Source: Gemmataceae bacterium | GTDB taxonomy: Bacteria; Planctomycetota; Planctomycetia; Gemmatales; Gemmataceae | Length of the DNA: 64,000 nt | Assembly: GCA_019636445.1 (NCBI GenBank) | Contig: JAHBXO010000006.1 | Location: forward strand, 159,230-223,229 | Reading direction: 5' to 3' | Shown here: piece by piece, positions 16,655-25,288 of the stretch | Layout of the letters: every line of letters starts with the position of its first letter | Position numbering within the stretch: position 1 is the first letter of the stretch | Notes under the pieces: generated by a model | The model's input: the letters and a program-made list of their open reading frames with translations, nothing else | Told to the model about the DNA's origin: nothing | The model's database searches: none | Translations under genes and position numbers: made by a program

Positions 16655-17821
16655 GTGTTCCTTCCTGCCCTGCTCCTCGCGATCCTCTGGATCGGCCATG
16701 CCTGCTTCTGGACCTTTTGGCTCAACAACCTCTACGGCCGCCGACTCACCAAGCGGTTCCTCAAACCGTGGCGACTCCTGACCGGATTGGTCATCGCGTC
16801 CGGGCTACCGCTGTTGTGGTGGAGCTTCGAGTACGATCCCCAACACGGATTTCCGGTCGGATTGTGGTCGAGCCTCGTCTCCTTCTACTTTGCTCTCTGC
16901 ATGCTCCTGGGAGCGGTCGTCTTCCCGATCGTAACCATCATCCGGCTTCGTCGCCGTCCGCCCGCTTCCCTGCTGAAGGAAGCCACTCGCACGCTTGATC
17001 TGCGCGCCGAACTCGGAGACCACGCCGTCGGCGACGGGTACTATCGCCGCATCGCCACGCTACCATTCAACGGCGTCTTCCGCGTCGACTTCACCGACCT
17101 CGTCCTTGCCCCGCCGCGCCTGCCGCAGGCGTGGGACGGCCTCACGATACTGCTTCTCTCCGACTTCCACTTCCATGGCACGCCATCTCGCGTTTGGTTC
17201 GAGCGCATCTTCGACAAGATCGCGAAGGAACCGCCGCCTGACCTCGTCGTCCTCGCCGGGGACTTTGTCGATTCGGATGCACACCGCGACTGGATTGTGC
17301 CGCTCCTGGGCCGGCTGAAGTGGACCGAATGCGGCATTGCCATCCTCGGCAACCACGATGAACACCACGAACCGGAGCGGGTGCGTACCGAGTTGAAACA
17401 GGCCGGGTATCGCGTGTTGTCGAACACCATGGAGACCGTGGCGATCCGCGGCGTGCCCTGCGAGTTGATCGGCCACGAAGGTCCCTGGTTCCCACCGGGG
17501 CCGCTGCTCGCTCCTGACGCGAAGACGTTTCGCCTCTGCGTCAGCCACACGCCGGACAACTTCTCATGGGGAGTTTGCAACGACATCGACCTGATGCTCT
17601 GCGGCCACGTCCACGGCGGGCAGATCCGGTTGCCGATCATCGGCTCGATCTTCGTGCCGAGCGTGTACAGTCGTCGGTACGACATGGGCGTCTTCGGATA
17701 CGGAAACCTGACGATGGTGGTCGGCCGGGGCTTGAGCGGGAAGGAGCCGATCCGGTTCCGCTGCAACCCGCAGGTGATCCGCATGACGCTGAAACGGCCT
17801 CGGCCGGGCGGCGTCGGATGA
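16655..17821 (+). CDS. Membrane-anchored calcineurin-like metallophosphoesterase
   Basis: A 388-residue protein with a GTG start three bases after the previous stop. Three hydrophobic helices occur at about residues 2-20, 42-58 and 70-95. The catalytic domain (about 150-385) has the full metallophosphoesterase motif set: LLSDFHFHG (DxH), VVLAGDFVDS (GD), ILGNHDEHH (GNHD), CVSHTPDN and LCGHVHGGQI (GHxH). The layout resembles the YkuE/YaeI group, which act on membrane phosphoesters such as UDP-diacylglucosamine in some species; the true substrate is not predictable. It overlaps the next gene by four bases (ATGA), indicating translational coupling with the phosphatase-like lipoprotein. Confidence 0.9.
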   Translation: MFLPALLLAILWIGHACFWTFWLNNLYGRRLTKRFLKPWRLLTGLVIASGLPLLWWSFEYDPQHGFPVGLWSSLVSFYFALCMLLGAVVFPIVTIIRLRRRPPASLLKEATRTLDLRAELGDHAVGDGYYRRIATLPFNGVFRVDFTDLVLAPPRLPQAWDGLTILLLSDFHFHGTPSRVWFERIFDKIAKEPPPDLVVLAGDFVDSDAHRDWIVPLLGRLKWTECGIAILGNHDEHHEPERVRTELKQAGYRVLSNTMETVAIRGVPCELIGHEGPWFPPGPLLAPDAKTFRLCVSHTPDNFSWGVCNDIDLMLCGHVHGGQIRLPIIGSIFVPSVYSRRYDMGVFGYGNLTMVVGRGLSGKEPIRFRCNPQVIRMTLKRPRPGGVG

Positions 17822-18684
17822 ATGCCATGTTGCGTTGGATGCCGATGCTATTGTTGCTCGCGGGGTGCGCCCCCGCGCCACGTGCCGGCGCGCCGCTTAA
17901 ACCGGAGCCGGTCGACGCTGTGGGCTTACACAACGTCTTCCGACTCTCGGACAACGTCTTCACCGGAAGCATGCCGGAGGACGAGCGAAGCTTTGAATCG
18001 CTCCAATTGCTACGAATCCAAACGATCATATCCGTGGACGGCGCACCGCCGGACGTGGATGGGGCCGAGAGCTTCGGCCTGCGCTACGTCCATCTGCCGA
18101 TCGGCTACGATGGCGTGCCGGAGGATCGGGCGAAGGCGATCGCGAAGGCCATTCGGGACCTGCCGGGACCGGTGTATATCCACTGCCACCATGGCAAGTA
18201 CCGGGGCCCGGCGGCGGCCGCGGCGGCGCTGCGCTGCCTCGAGCCGAATCATTCGGCCGCGTCACTCGTGGCGTATCTGAAACTCGCGGGCACCGATGAG
18301 CGGTATCGTGGCCTGTTCGCGGCGGTGCAGCGAGCGCCGGCGACACTGGACGACGCGACGGTCGAATTCCCTTCCCGCGTACCCGTGGCCGACCTCGTGA
18401 CGCGGATGGTCGAGATCGACGAAACTTGGGATCGCTTGAAGAAGCAACCGATGGCGGCGAACGCGATCGTCCTCCTGGAACAGTATCGCGAGATGAAGCG
18501 GGCGACGCCGGAACGGGATGAGCGGTTCCAGACGTATTTGGCCGAGGCGCTCGATGCGGCGACGGAACTCGAGGCGAACTTGCGTGCCGGTGCCGATCCG
18601 GCGGCGGTGATCCAAAGAACGGCGAACGCCTGCACGGCGTGTCATGCCGTCTTCCGCGACAACCGCGTATCATCTCCTCCATGA
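17818..18684 (+). CDS. Lipoprotein combining a CX5R phosphatase-like domain and a C-terminal CxxCH haem motif
   Basis: A 288-residue lipoprotein. The signal MLLLLAGC gives a lipobox with Cys17. Residues about 35-165 resemble dual-specificity or Beta-lactamase-hydrolase-like phosphatases: VFRLSDNVFTGSMPEDE, then IHCHHGKYRG, a CX5R active-site loop (C123, R129) with H122. Residues about 185-280 are helical and end in ACTACHAVFRDN, a CxxCH haem c site (C272, C275, H276). Its position near the C-terminus is typical of four-helix cytochrome c-prime proteins. Covalent haem attachment needs export, which the lipobox supports. It is coupled to the metallophosphoesterase upstream and overlaps pdxA downstream by four bases. 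I know of no named family with this combination. Confidence 0.8.
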   Translation: MNAMLRWMPMLLLLAGCAPAPRAGAPLKPEPVDAVGLHNVFRLSDNVFTGSMPEDERSFESLQLLRIQTIISVDGAPPDVDGAESFGLRYVHLPIGYDGVPEDRAKAIAKAIRDLPGPVYIHCHHGKYRGPAAAAAALRCLEPNHSAASLVAYLKLAGTDERYRGLFAAVQRAPATLDDATVEFPSRVPVADLVTRMVEIDETWDRLKKQPMAANAIVLLEQYREMKRATPERDERFQTYLAEALDAATELEANLRAGADPAAVIQRTANACTACHAVFRDNRVSSPP

Positions 18685-19613
18685 GTCTTCCCCGTTTACT
18701 CGTCACGATGGGCGATGTCGCCGGCATCGGCCCCGAGATCATCGCGAAGGCCTGGCCGAACCTCGCCGCCCACGCGAACGCGACCGTTGTCGGCGACCCG
18801 GCGCGGCTACCGCCCGGCATCCCGTGTGCCAATCCTTCGGCCCCCGACCTTTCGCGCGTTCCCGTCGGCATCGTGACGGCCGACGCGGGGCGCGCGGCGT
18901 ACGACTGGCTCTGCTACGCCATCGACGAATGCCTCGCCGGCCGCGCCGACGGCATCGTCACCTGTCCGCTGCACAAGGAAGGCCTGCACGCCGCCGGGAT
19001 CGACTACCCCGGCCACACGGAAATCCTCGCCGACCGGACCGGCACGACAGCGTTCGCGATGCTCCTCTACGACGACGAGTTGCCGCTGGCCGTCGCCCAC
19101 GTCACGCTGCACCGCTCACTGCGGTCGATCTTTGAGCATGTCACGACTGCGACGGTATTGGAGAAGATCCGCCTGCTGCACGAGATCGTCCCGCGACTGC
19201 TCGATCGCCCGGCCCGCATCGGCGTTGCGGCCCTGAACCCGCACGCCAGCGACGGTGGTTTGTTCGGGAATGAGGAGTCGACCATCATTCGCCCTGCCGT
19301 CGAAGCCGCGAAGGCCGAGGGGATCGTGGCCGAGGGGCCGATCGCTTCCGATGCGATCTTCCTGCCGCATAACCGGGCGAAGTTCGACGGCGTCGTCGCG
19401 ATGTACCACGACCAGGGGCACATCGCGATGAAACTGCTCGGTGGGCGGCGGGCGGTGAATATCGCGGCCGGGCTGCCGATCGTGCGGACGAGCGTGGCGC
19501 ACGGCACCGCGTACGACATCGCGGGGAAGGGGCTGGCGGATGCCAGCAGCCTCGTTTCGGCGGTGCGGGTGGCGGCGAAGCTGGCGAAGAGTAGACTGAC
19601 GGCGAAACCGTGA
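18681..19613 (+). CDS. pdxA: 4-hydroxythreonine-4-phosphate dehydrogenase (PdxA family)
   Basis: A 310-residue enzyme of the PdxA family. Diagnostic stretches are RLLVTMGDVAGIGPEII at the N-terminus, IVTCPLHKEGLHAAGIDYPGHTEILA (substrate and metal site), RIGVAALNPHASDGGLFGNEE, and VAMYHDQGHIAMKLL with a metal-binding His. PdxA oxidises 4-phosphohydroxy-L-threonine in the DXP-dependent pyridoxal phosphate pathway. Paralogues in this family (PdxA2) act on threonate or erythronate phosphates, and no other pyridoxine gene is nearby to settle the role. The ATG at 18681 overlaps the lipoprotein gene stop by four bases. Length matches the family (about 310-330). Confidence 0.92.
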   Translation: MSLPRLLVTMGDVAGIGPEIIAKAWPNLAAHANATVVGDPARLPPGIPCANPSAPDLSRVPVGIVTADAGRAAYDWLCYAIDECLAGRADGIVTCPLHKEGLHAAGIDYPGHTEILADRTGTTAFAMLLYDDELPLAVAHVTLHRSLRSIFEHVTTATVLEKIRLLHEIVPRLLDRPARIGVAALNPHASDGGLFGNEESTIIRPAVEAAKAEGIVAEGPIASDAIFLPHNRAKFDGVVAMYHDQGHIAMKLLGGRRAVNIAAGLPIVRTSVAHGTAYDIAGKGLADASSLVSAVRVAAKLAKSRLTAKP

Positions 19614-19623
19614 GGGCGATGCG

Positions 19624-20691
19624 ATGCCGCGCTACGAGGACGACGAAGACGACGACCGCCCGAGCCGACGGCGTCGGCGGGAGCGCGACGACGACGATGA
19701 CGATGACGATGACCGTCCGAGTCGCCGGCGGCGGCGCGACGAGGACGATGAATACGACGAGCGCCCGTCGCGTCGTCGGCGTGACGAATACGAGGACGAT
19801 GACGACGATCGGCCGCGCCGGCGTTCGCGTCGTCGGCAGTCCGGCGAGAATACCGCCGCGGGCATCAGCCTCACGCTCGGGTTGCTCTCGATCGTACTCA
19901 ACGTGATCACGGGCATTCCCGCCGTCATCTTCGGCATCATGGGGCTGAAGAACTCCGGCCGCACCGGCACCGGCATGGGGATGGCGATCGCCGGCATCGG
20001 CAGCGCCGTCGTCTGCACCGCCCTGTCTTGCGTCGGCCTCTATTACTTCTGGAACATGCGCGGCGGTCGCGACGCGGAAAACCGCGCCTTCAACAACGCC
20101 AAGCAACTCGGCATCGCCTTCCACAATACGCACGACGTCAACAACCGCTTCGTACCGGCCTACACGACCCGCCCCGGTACCTTCTTCGGCCAGAACGCCG
20201 CGCCGATGGATCAACGCCTGACGTCCTGGCGGACGGCCATCCTCCCCTACATCGAACAGGACAACCTCTTCCGGCAGTACGATCCGATGCAGCCGTGGAA
20301 CAGCCCGCGCAACCAGATGGTGACCGCGACGCACGTACCGACGTTCTCCGACGGCGTCGACAAGACGAATCAAACGCGGTTCCGCGTCTTTACTGGTCCG
20401 AATACGCCATTCAAACATGGCCAGCCCGCGCTGCGGTTCATGGGGTTCACCGACGGCACGTCCAACACGGCGCTCATGGCGGAGAGTGCGGAGATCGGCC
20501 CGTGGGGTGAGCCGAAAGACATGGAGGTGCAACCGTTCGGGCCGATGCCCGCGCTCGGCGGCCCCGACAGCCCGTTCGCGATCCTCCTGATGGCCGACGG
20601 TTCCGTCCGCCGCGTCCGCAAGACCATCGACGAGCGCACGCTCCGGCTGTTGGTCGACCCGTCCGACGGTCAGGTCGTGCCGCTGGATTAA
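19624..20691 (+). CDS. DUF1559-type protein with Asp/Arg low-complexity N-terminus and membrane helices
   Basis: A 355-residue protein. Residues 1-75 are an unusual run of alternating acidic and arginine blocks, such as EDDEDDDRPSRRRRRERDDD, encoded by GAC/GAT and CGN repeats. Residues about 78-145 hold two transmembrane helices with a DUF4190-like hairpin (GISLTLGLLSIVLNVITGIP; GMAIAGIGSAVVCTALSC). The remainder is DUF1559-like: NNAKQLGIAFHNTHDVNNRF, SWRTAILPYIEQDNLF, FTDGTSNTALMAESAE and the C-terminal MADGSVRRVRKTIDE. DUF1559 proteins are abundant in planctomycetes and normally begin with a pilin-like prepilin leader; here that leader is replaced by the charged tail and helix pair. It lies ten bases after pdxA. 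Function is unknown. Confidence 0.88.
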   Translation: MPRYEDDEDDDRPSRRRRRERDDDDDDDDDRPSRRRRRDEDDEYDERPSRRRRDEYEDDDDDRPRRRSRRRQSGENTAAGISLTLGLLSIVLNVITGIPAVIFGIMGLKNSGRTGTGMGMAIAGIGSAVVCTALSCVGLYYFWNMRGGRDAENRAFNNAKQLGIAFHNTHDVNNRFVPAYTTRPGTFFGQNAAPMDQRLTSWRTAILPYIEQDNLFRQYDPMQPWNSPRNQMVTATHVPTFSDGVDKTNQTRFRVFTGPNTPFKHGQPALRFMGFTDGTSNTALMAESAEIGPWGEPKDMEVQPFGPMPALGGPDSPFAILLMADGSVRRVRKTIDERTLRLLVDPSDGQVVPLD

Positions 20692-20948
20692 CCGGACTGT
20701 TTCACGCGGCTCTGAGGGGCAGTCATTCGGTAGGGTGTTCGGAGTAGGTGAACGCTGGCCGCGTCTTTCCGCCGCCGCCGCGCCACCCTTCCGCGGAATG
20801 ACGCCCGATTTCCGGAAGCACCTATGCCCGGTAACGACTTACGGCGATTCCGGCCGTAGGAAGTGGCGGGAGCGTCGTTCTCGGATTGCGAGAACGACGC
20901 TCCATAATCAAGCATTCATGCGAAAATAATCACAGATCTTTGGCGGCC
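20692..20948. other. Intergenic region between convergent genes
   Basis: No gene is supported. Apart from the palindrome at 20869-20903 I see nothing recognisable in this 257-base stretch. Confidence 0.4.
20869..20903. terminator. Perfect palindrome, probable bidirectional terminator
   Basis: GGAGCGTCGTTCTC at 20869-20882 is followed after seven bases by its exact reverse complement at 20890-20903. It sits between the convergent genes ending at 20691 and 20949. No T-run follows on either strand, so it could also be a repeated intergenic palindrome. Confidence 0.5.
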
Positions 20949-22630
20949 TCAACCGCCCATCCGCAGAGTGAAGAAACCGATCGCCGCCTTCGGGATGATC
21001 TTGAGGCTGATCGAGAACCGGGACTTCAGCATCTCGCCGCCTTCGTAGGTGAGGCCGAGCACGGTGACGCGCTTGTCCTCGCTGCCGAGGAGCTGCGCCG
21101 CGACGCCGCCGGCCTGCTCGTTGCCCGCCTGGATGAGCTCGCCGAGCCGCTTCGGATTCGCCACGAGATCCAGCACCTTGGACGGTCCCGCCTTCGCCGC
21201 GAGCGCGGCCTTCAGTGAATCCTTCCAGTCCGGTCCCATCGCCACGACGATGCTCTTCGGCCCCATCACGAATGACAACCCGCTCGGACCGAAGATCGCC
21301 TTCACCGGTTCCGCGTCGTCCTTCATGATCACGCGATGGACCTTCAGACCCTCCACTTCATCCACGTCGAACTTGACTTCGTCCTTGAACTTCTCCGGCG
21401 CGTCGGCGTGCTTCGCCGCGGCCTTGAGCGCCTTCTCCAGCCCGCTCGCATCGTCGAAGTTGACCGCGGCGACCATGGTGAACTTGCCCTCCTTGTTGGG
21501 CCCGTTCACGGCGAGGGCGTAGTCGATCGAATCCCCCTTGATCGTGCGGCCGAGGCCCTTGAGCAGTTCGTCGATCACCGGCCGCATGTGCTCCGGCGCG
21601 TCCTCCTTCCCCTTCTGCCCCGCCTCGACCAGTTTGCCGAGGATGTCCTTGAGTTCCGGCGTGGCGATCGGGAGTTGGAGCAGGCCTCCGGCGGCGGTCG
21701 TGTCGGAAATCAGCGACGCGAAGCGGTTCGCGGTCGGCTTGATCGCCGCCAGTTCCTTCGCGTAGTCGGTCCCCTTCTTCGGCATCGCGTAGCTCTCGAT
21801 GGCGATCTCGGCGGCCTTCTCGTCGAATGCCAGCCGGAAGCCCGTCTCCTCCGTGTCCTTCAACTGCGCCGACGATTTCTTCGCGAGGGCGGAGTAGCTC
21901 TTGAGGATGTTCCCGGCGATCCCGCTCCACGCGCCGAGGTTCGGGATCTGCTGTTCCAACTCCTCGAACTGTTCCGTCTGCTGCTGGGCGATCGCTTCGG
22001 GGAAGCGGTCGGTGAAGATGCGGGCGAGGACGAGGCCGGTCTCGCCGGGCTTGATCAGGTTCTTGGCCGGGATCAGGTTCTTGGCGTCGAGCAGTTCGTC
22101 CTTGGCGTTGAAGCCGACGTACAGGTACCCGTCGTGGAAGCGGGCGCGGACGGGGATTGCGTCGTGATCGCCGCCATTGGTTTCGAGAGCGTAGAGGCCT
22201 TTGTTGCCCTCGATCGGTTTGAAGTTCAGCGGGTCGTCCGGCGGGCCGAGCCGCGAGACGAAATCCTTGAACTCGTTCTCGCCCGTGACGGGGATGGCGA
22301 CGAAGCCGTAGATTTCCTTGAAATCGTCCGGCCCCTTGAGCGCCTTGTTGGGCAAGTAGAGGTAGCCGACGATTGGCTTGGTCATGTCGAGGCCGGCGAA
22401 GCCTTTCTCGCCGAGCTTGCCCTGGATCTGGCCGTCGATGAGTCCGCTGAAGCCTTCGCCGGCGACGATGCCGACGATCTTTTGACGTTCTCCAGCAGTT
22501 TCTGTCCCGGGGCGATCTGGAGAATGACGGGCGGTCCGCCGGTGGATTTGATGACGGGCGCCGGCGCGGCGGAGGCGCCGAGGGCGAGGCCGACCAGCAG
22601 CGCGGCCGAGAGCAGGATACGCGTTCGCAT
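20949..22630 (-). pseudogene. Secreted protein gene interrupted by a one-base frameshift
   Basis: The reading frame starts at 22630 with a clear signal peptide (MRTRILLSAALLVGLALGAS, AxA near residue 23) and runs to LLENVK. It then continues in another frame as KIVGIVAGEGFSGLIDGQIQ and on through about 510 further intact residues to the stop at 20949. The break is at the homopolymer 22480-22483 (AAAA on the coding strand); a fifth A would restore one 560-residue protein. The long intact downstream frame points to a sequence error or a very recent mutation rather than an old pseudogene. The protein is secreted, lysine-rich and repetitive in character and resembles planctomycete proteins of unknown function. 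The site is not a classical slippery heptamer. It is followed upstream, on the same strand, by the HEPN module. Confidence 0.75.
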
Positions 22631-22725
22631 GGGGGTGGACTCCGGGAAGTGCGACGACGGCATCATACGCGGCCGGCGGGCCGATGCAACACGGCGATTG
22701 TGGGTCGGTATTCTCGATAATCGAG

Positions 22726-23262
22726 TCAATCGATTACAACTTCTACCTTCGCGAGAAATGCAGTTAAACGTTGATAGGCCTTTTCGGGATCGACCGTCTC
22801 TTTCGGCTTCCGGTTTTCCGGGCGGCCATGTGCGACCCAGTTCCGATATTGGCGAACCTGATTGACTTGCTCCACGAGATCGGGGCACCGGTCCTTGAAC
22901 GGTTTCATGACCAGGTCGAAGCTCCCTTCTCGAATGCAATCCAAGAGGTCTTGACCGGCCCGCTTCAACGAGGAGTGTCGAAGGCTTTCAACCTCGCTCG
23001 AAACCTGCTTTTCAAGCACATCGCGAACTCTGGCTTCAAAGACGGAAAAGAAAACGAGAATTGCCAAATCATCGATGGGTGATAACGCGAGGTCCGCAGA
23101 TTGCATTAGATCGGAAGCTTCGAGATTCTTGAATCGCTCTTCCTTCCCGAGATCGCCGCCCCACGGTAGATGATCCCAGTGCTTTTTCGCCAACTGCTTC
23201 ATGTCGAGAAGGCGAGTACGCACCGCGTGATACCATTCGCGGGCCTCTTGAAGGGTTTTCAT
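22726..23262 (-). CDS. HEPN-like domain protein
   Basis: A 178-residue, mostly helical protein. The C-terminal half ends in QVRQYRNWVAHGRPENRKP, giving the RX4H motif with Asn after the Arg (R140, N141, H145), the catalytic signature of HEPN ribonucleases. The helix FFSVFEARVRDVLEK (about 71-85) fits the first HEPN helix with its conserved acidic/basic pair. HEPN proteins act as RNases in toxin-antitoxin, abortive infection and CRISPR-related systems. The start overlaps the stop of the gene at 23259 by four bases (ATGA), so the two are translated together. The DNA of this pair is visibly less GC-rich and uses more A/T-ending codons than its neighbours, suggesting acquisition. The exact family is not identified. 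Confidence 0.75.
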   Translation of the reverse strand: MKTLQEAREWYHAVRTRLLDMKQLAKKHWDHLPWGGDLGKEERFKNLEASDLMQSADLALSPIDDLAILVFFSVFEARVRDVLEKQVSSEVESLRHSSLKRAGQDLLDCIREGSFDLVMKPFKDRCPDLVEQVNQVRQYRNWVAHGRPENRKPKETVDPEKAYQRLTAFLAKVEVVID

Positions 23263-23759
23263 TTCAGTAGCCCGACCAGCAATGATTCCGCCGCTTCCTG
23301 CGTAAATTCGGAATACTCGATTTTGTGCTTATGCCCGAACCCTGGCTGGATGTACCAACGACTGGTCCCGTCCTCGATCAATCGAAAGATCTGGTGGCCG
23401 CTGGGATTGGGGCACAGGACGGAGACGTAACCATCAGCGAAACGGGATTGACCGTTTTCGTCCACAATCCGAAGGCCGACCGCGAAGCGGTTCCGGGGTT
23501 GGAAGGTGACTTCCGATGCTTCGTAAGTCACCTTCATCCGGGGCAATTCACAATGGCCCAATCGACGTTCGTAATGTCGGACCGTGTCGCGTTCGATTTG
23601 AATCAACCCGGCGGAGTCCGCTTGTTGAATCCAGTTCGTAATGTCGTCGAACAACTCATTGAGCGCGGATCGCCATTCGTTCGCCGTCGATTCGCGCAGG
23701 GGCCGTTCCGCTTGCCAGCGGACATTTTCCTCACGCAGGTATTCGGTCAGTTTTCCCAT
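23259..23759 (-). CDS. Uncharacterised partner of the HEPN-like protein
   Basis: A 166-residue protein I do not recognise. The N-terminus MGKLTEYLREENVRWQAERP leads into a helical region (about 1-60), and the rest looks like a mixed beta domain (KVTYEASEVTFQPRNRFAVG, then SRFADGYVSVLCPNPSGHQI and RWYIQPGFGHKHKIEYSEFT). There is no signal peptide, membrane helix or nuclease motif. It is the first gene of a two-gene operon with the HEPN protein, joined by an ATGA overlap, and shares its lower GC content. By position it could be an antitoxin or a sensor for the HEPN effector; that is inference only. A good promoter lies at 23787-23815. Confidence 0.7.
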   Translation of the reverse strand: MGKLTEYLREENVRWQAERPLRESTANEWRSALNELFDDITNWIQQADSAGLIQIERDTVRHYERRLGHCELPRMKVTYEASEVTFQPRNRFAVGLRIVDENGQSRFADGYVSVLCPNPSGHQIFRLIEDGTSRWYIQPGFGHKHKIEYSEFTQEAAESLLVGLLK

Positions 23760-23786
23760 ACAGACTGCCCCCCTTTGATGCGTGCA

Positions 23787-23815
23787 ATTCTACCCGATAA
23801 CGGAAATCCCGTCAC
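23787..23815 (-). promoter_or_regulatory. Probable promoter of the HEPN module
   Basis: On the minus strand GTGACG (23810-23815) and TAGAAT (23787-23792) are separated by 17 bases, and the -10 box lies 27 bases upstream of the start at 23759. TAGAAT matches the boxes noted at 962 and 2869. The same 155-base region must hold the promoter of the divergent gene at 23915, for which TAGGAT at 23873-23878 is a candidate. Confidence 0.5.
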
Positions 23816-23914
23816 GTTGGATTGTTTGCCGGGGAAAGCCTCGATCGGCGTTTCGATCGCGGCTGACGAGCATAGGATATTTCCACCGTTTCCCTCTCCT
23901 GGAGTCCTGCATCC

Positions 23915-25288
23915 ATGCGCCTCCTCGCGTTTCTCCTGGCGTCGTGCCTTGCCGCGCCGGCTTTCGGCCAGTCGCCGGACATTCCGCCGGATCTCGAAAA
24001 CTACATCAAGAAAGCCGAACCCGATTATTCCTGGAAGCTCGAGAAGAAAGAGGAGACCGACGCCGGATCGATGCACCTCTATCGCCTCGTGTCGCAGAAG
24101 TGGCAGGGCGAACTCTGGGAGCACGACCTGCAGGTCTTCATCCCGAAGGAAGCGACCGACAAGTCGTCGATGGTGATCCTGAACACCGGCGGCGCCGCCG
24201 GCGGCAACACGACGGCGCTCGGCCTCGAGATCGCCCGCCGCGTCCAGTTTCCTGTCGCCGTCCTGTTCCAGATTCCCAAGCAGCCGCTCTATGACGGCAA
24301 GAAGGAAGACGCGCTCATCGCCGAGACGTTCGTCCGCTACCTCGAAACGAAGGACAGCAGCTGGCCGCTGCTCTTCCCGATGGCGAAGTCCGTCGTCAAG
24401 GCGATGGACGCCCTGCAGGAGATCGGCAAGAAGGACTGGAATACCGAAGTGAAGCACTTCCTCGTCACCGGTGCCTCGAAGCGCGGCTGGACGAGCTGGC
24501 TCACCGCCGCGTCGGGGGACAAGCGCGTCAAGGCGATCGCGCCGCTCGTCATCGACACGCTGAACTTCCACAAGCAGATGCCGAACCAGTTGAAGTCGTT
24601 CGGCAAGTTCAGCGAGATGATCCACGACTACGAGGAACGCAAGCTGATCCCGCTGCCGGACACGACGGAAGCCCGCAAGCTCTGGCAGATGGTCGATCCG
24701 TGGGTCTACCGCGACCGGCTGACGCTGCCGAAGCTGCTCGTGCACGGCACGAACGACCCGTACTGGACGCAGGACGCGCTGAACCAGTACTGGGACGACC
24801 TGAAGGGGGACAAGTGGGTGCTGTACGTGCCGAACGCCGGGCACGACCTGCGCCCGCAGGACAAGCCGAACCAGCCGGGGGCGAAGAAGGACATCTTCCC
24901 GCTCAAGGCGGTCGACACGCTGGGGGCGTACAGCAAGCTGATCCTTTCGGGCAAGACGCTGCCGAAGATCGACTGGAAGGCCAACGGCACGATCAACAAC
25001 GCCGTGACGGCGCAGACGAAGCTGGACGCGAAGCCCGTCTCGGTGCAGAGCTGGTACACGACCTCCGAGACGCGGGACTTCCGCAAGTCGGTCTGGAAGA
25101 AGGACGCGAAGGACGTGCAGGTGCTGCTGGCGAGCGATCCGAACAATCCCGCGCCGCCGCTGGCGTCGCTGCATGTGCCGGTGCCAGAGAAGGGCTGCGC
25201 CGCCGGCTTCCTGGAATTCACCTTCAACATCGACGGCACGAAGTTCAACCTTTCCACTCCGATCTCGATCGCGGAAGCGAAGAAGTAG
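23915..25288 (+). CDS. PhoPQ-activated pathogenicity-related (PqaA-type) alpha/beta hydrolase
   Basis: A 457-residue secreted protein. The signal peptide MRLLAFLLASCLAAPAFGQ ends near residue 19; GGAG precedes the ATG. The body matches the PhoPQ_related family: LWEHDLQVFIPKE, NTGGAAGGN, PLYDGKKEDALIAETFVRYL, the nucleophile elbow FLVTGASKRGWTSWL (S188), PLVIDTLNF, and later KLLVHGTNDPYWTQDA and YVPNAGHDL, which would supply the acid and His of the triad. The family is named from Salmonella PqaA, implicated in resistance to antimicrobial peptides; the substrate is unknown. The gene overlaps hpnC by one base at its stop. Confidence 0.9.
   Translation: MRLLAFLLASCLAAPAFGQSPDIPPDLENYIKKAEPDYSWKLEKKEETDAGSMHLYRLVSQKWQGELWEHDLQVFIPKEATDKSSMVILNTGGAAGGNTTALGLEIARRVQFPVAVLFQIPKQPLYDGKKEDALIAETFVRYLETKDSSWPLLFPMAKSVVKAMDALQEIGKKDWNTEVKHFLVTGASKRGWTSWLTAASGDKRVKAIAPLVIDTLNFHKQMPNQLKSFGKFSEMIHDYEERKLIPLPDTTEARKLWQMVDPWVYRDRLTLPKLLVHGTNDPYWTQDALNQYWDDLKGDKWVLYVPNAGHDLRPQDKPNQPGAKKDIFPLKAVDTLGAYSKLILSGKTLPKIDWKANGTINNAVTAQTKLDAKPVSVQSWYTTSETRDFRKSVWKKDAKDVQVLLASDPNNPAPPLASLHVPVPEKGCAAGFLEFTFNIDGTKFNLSTPISIAEAKK

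Noticed and set aside
22480..22483. Programmed frameshift in the secreted-protein gene
   Set aside because: The sequence GTC AAA AGA is not a classic slippery heptamer and no stimulatory structure was noticed, so a base loss or error is more likely.
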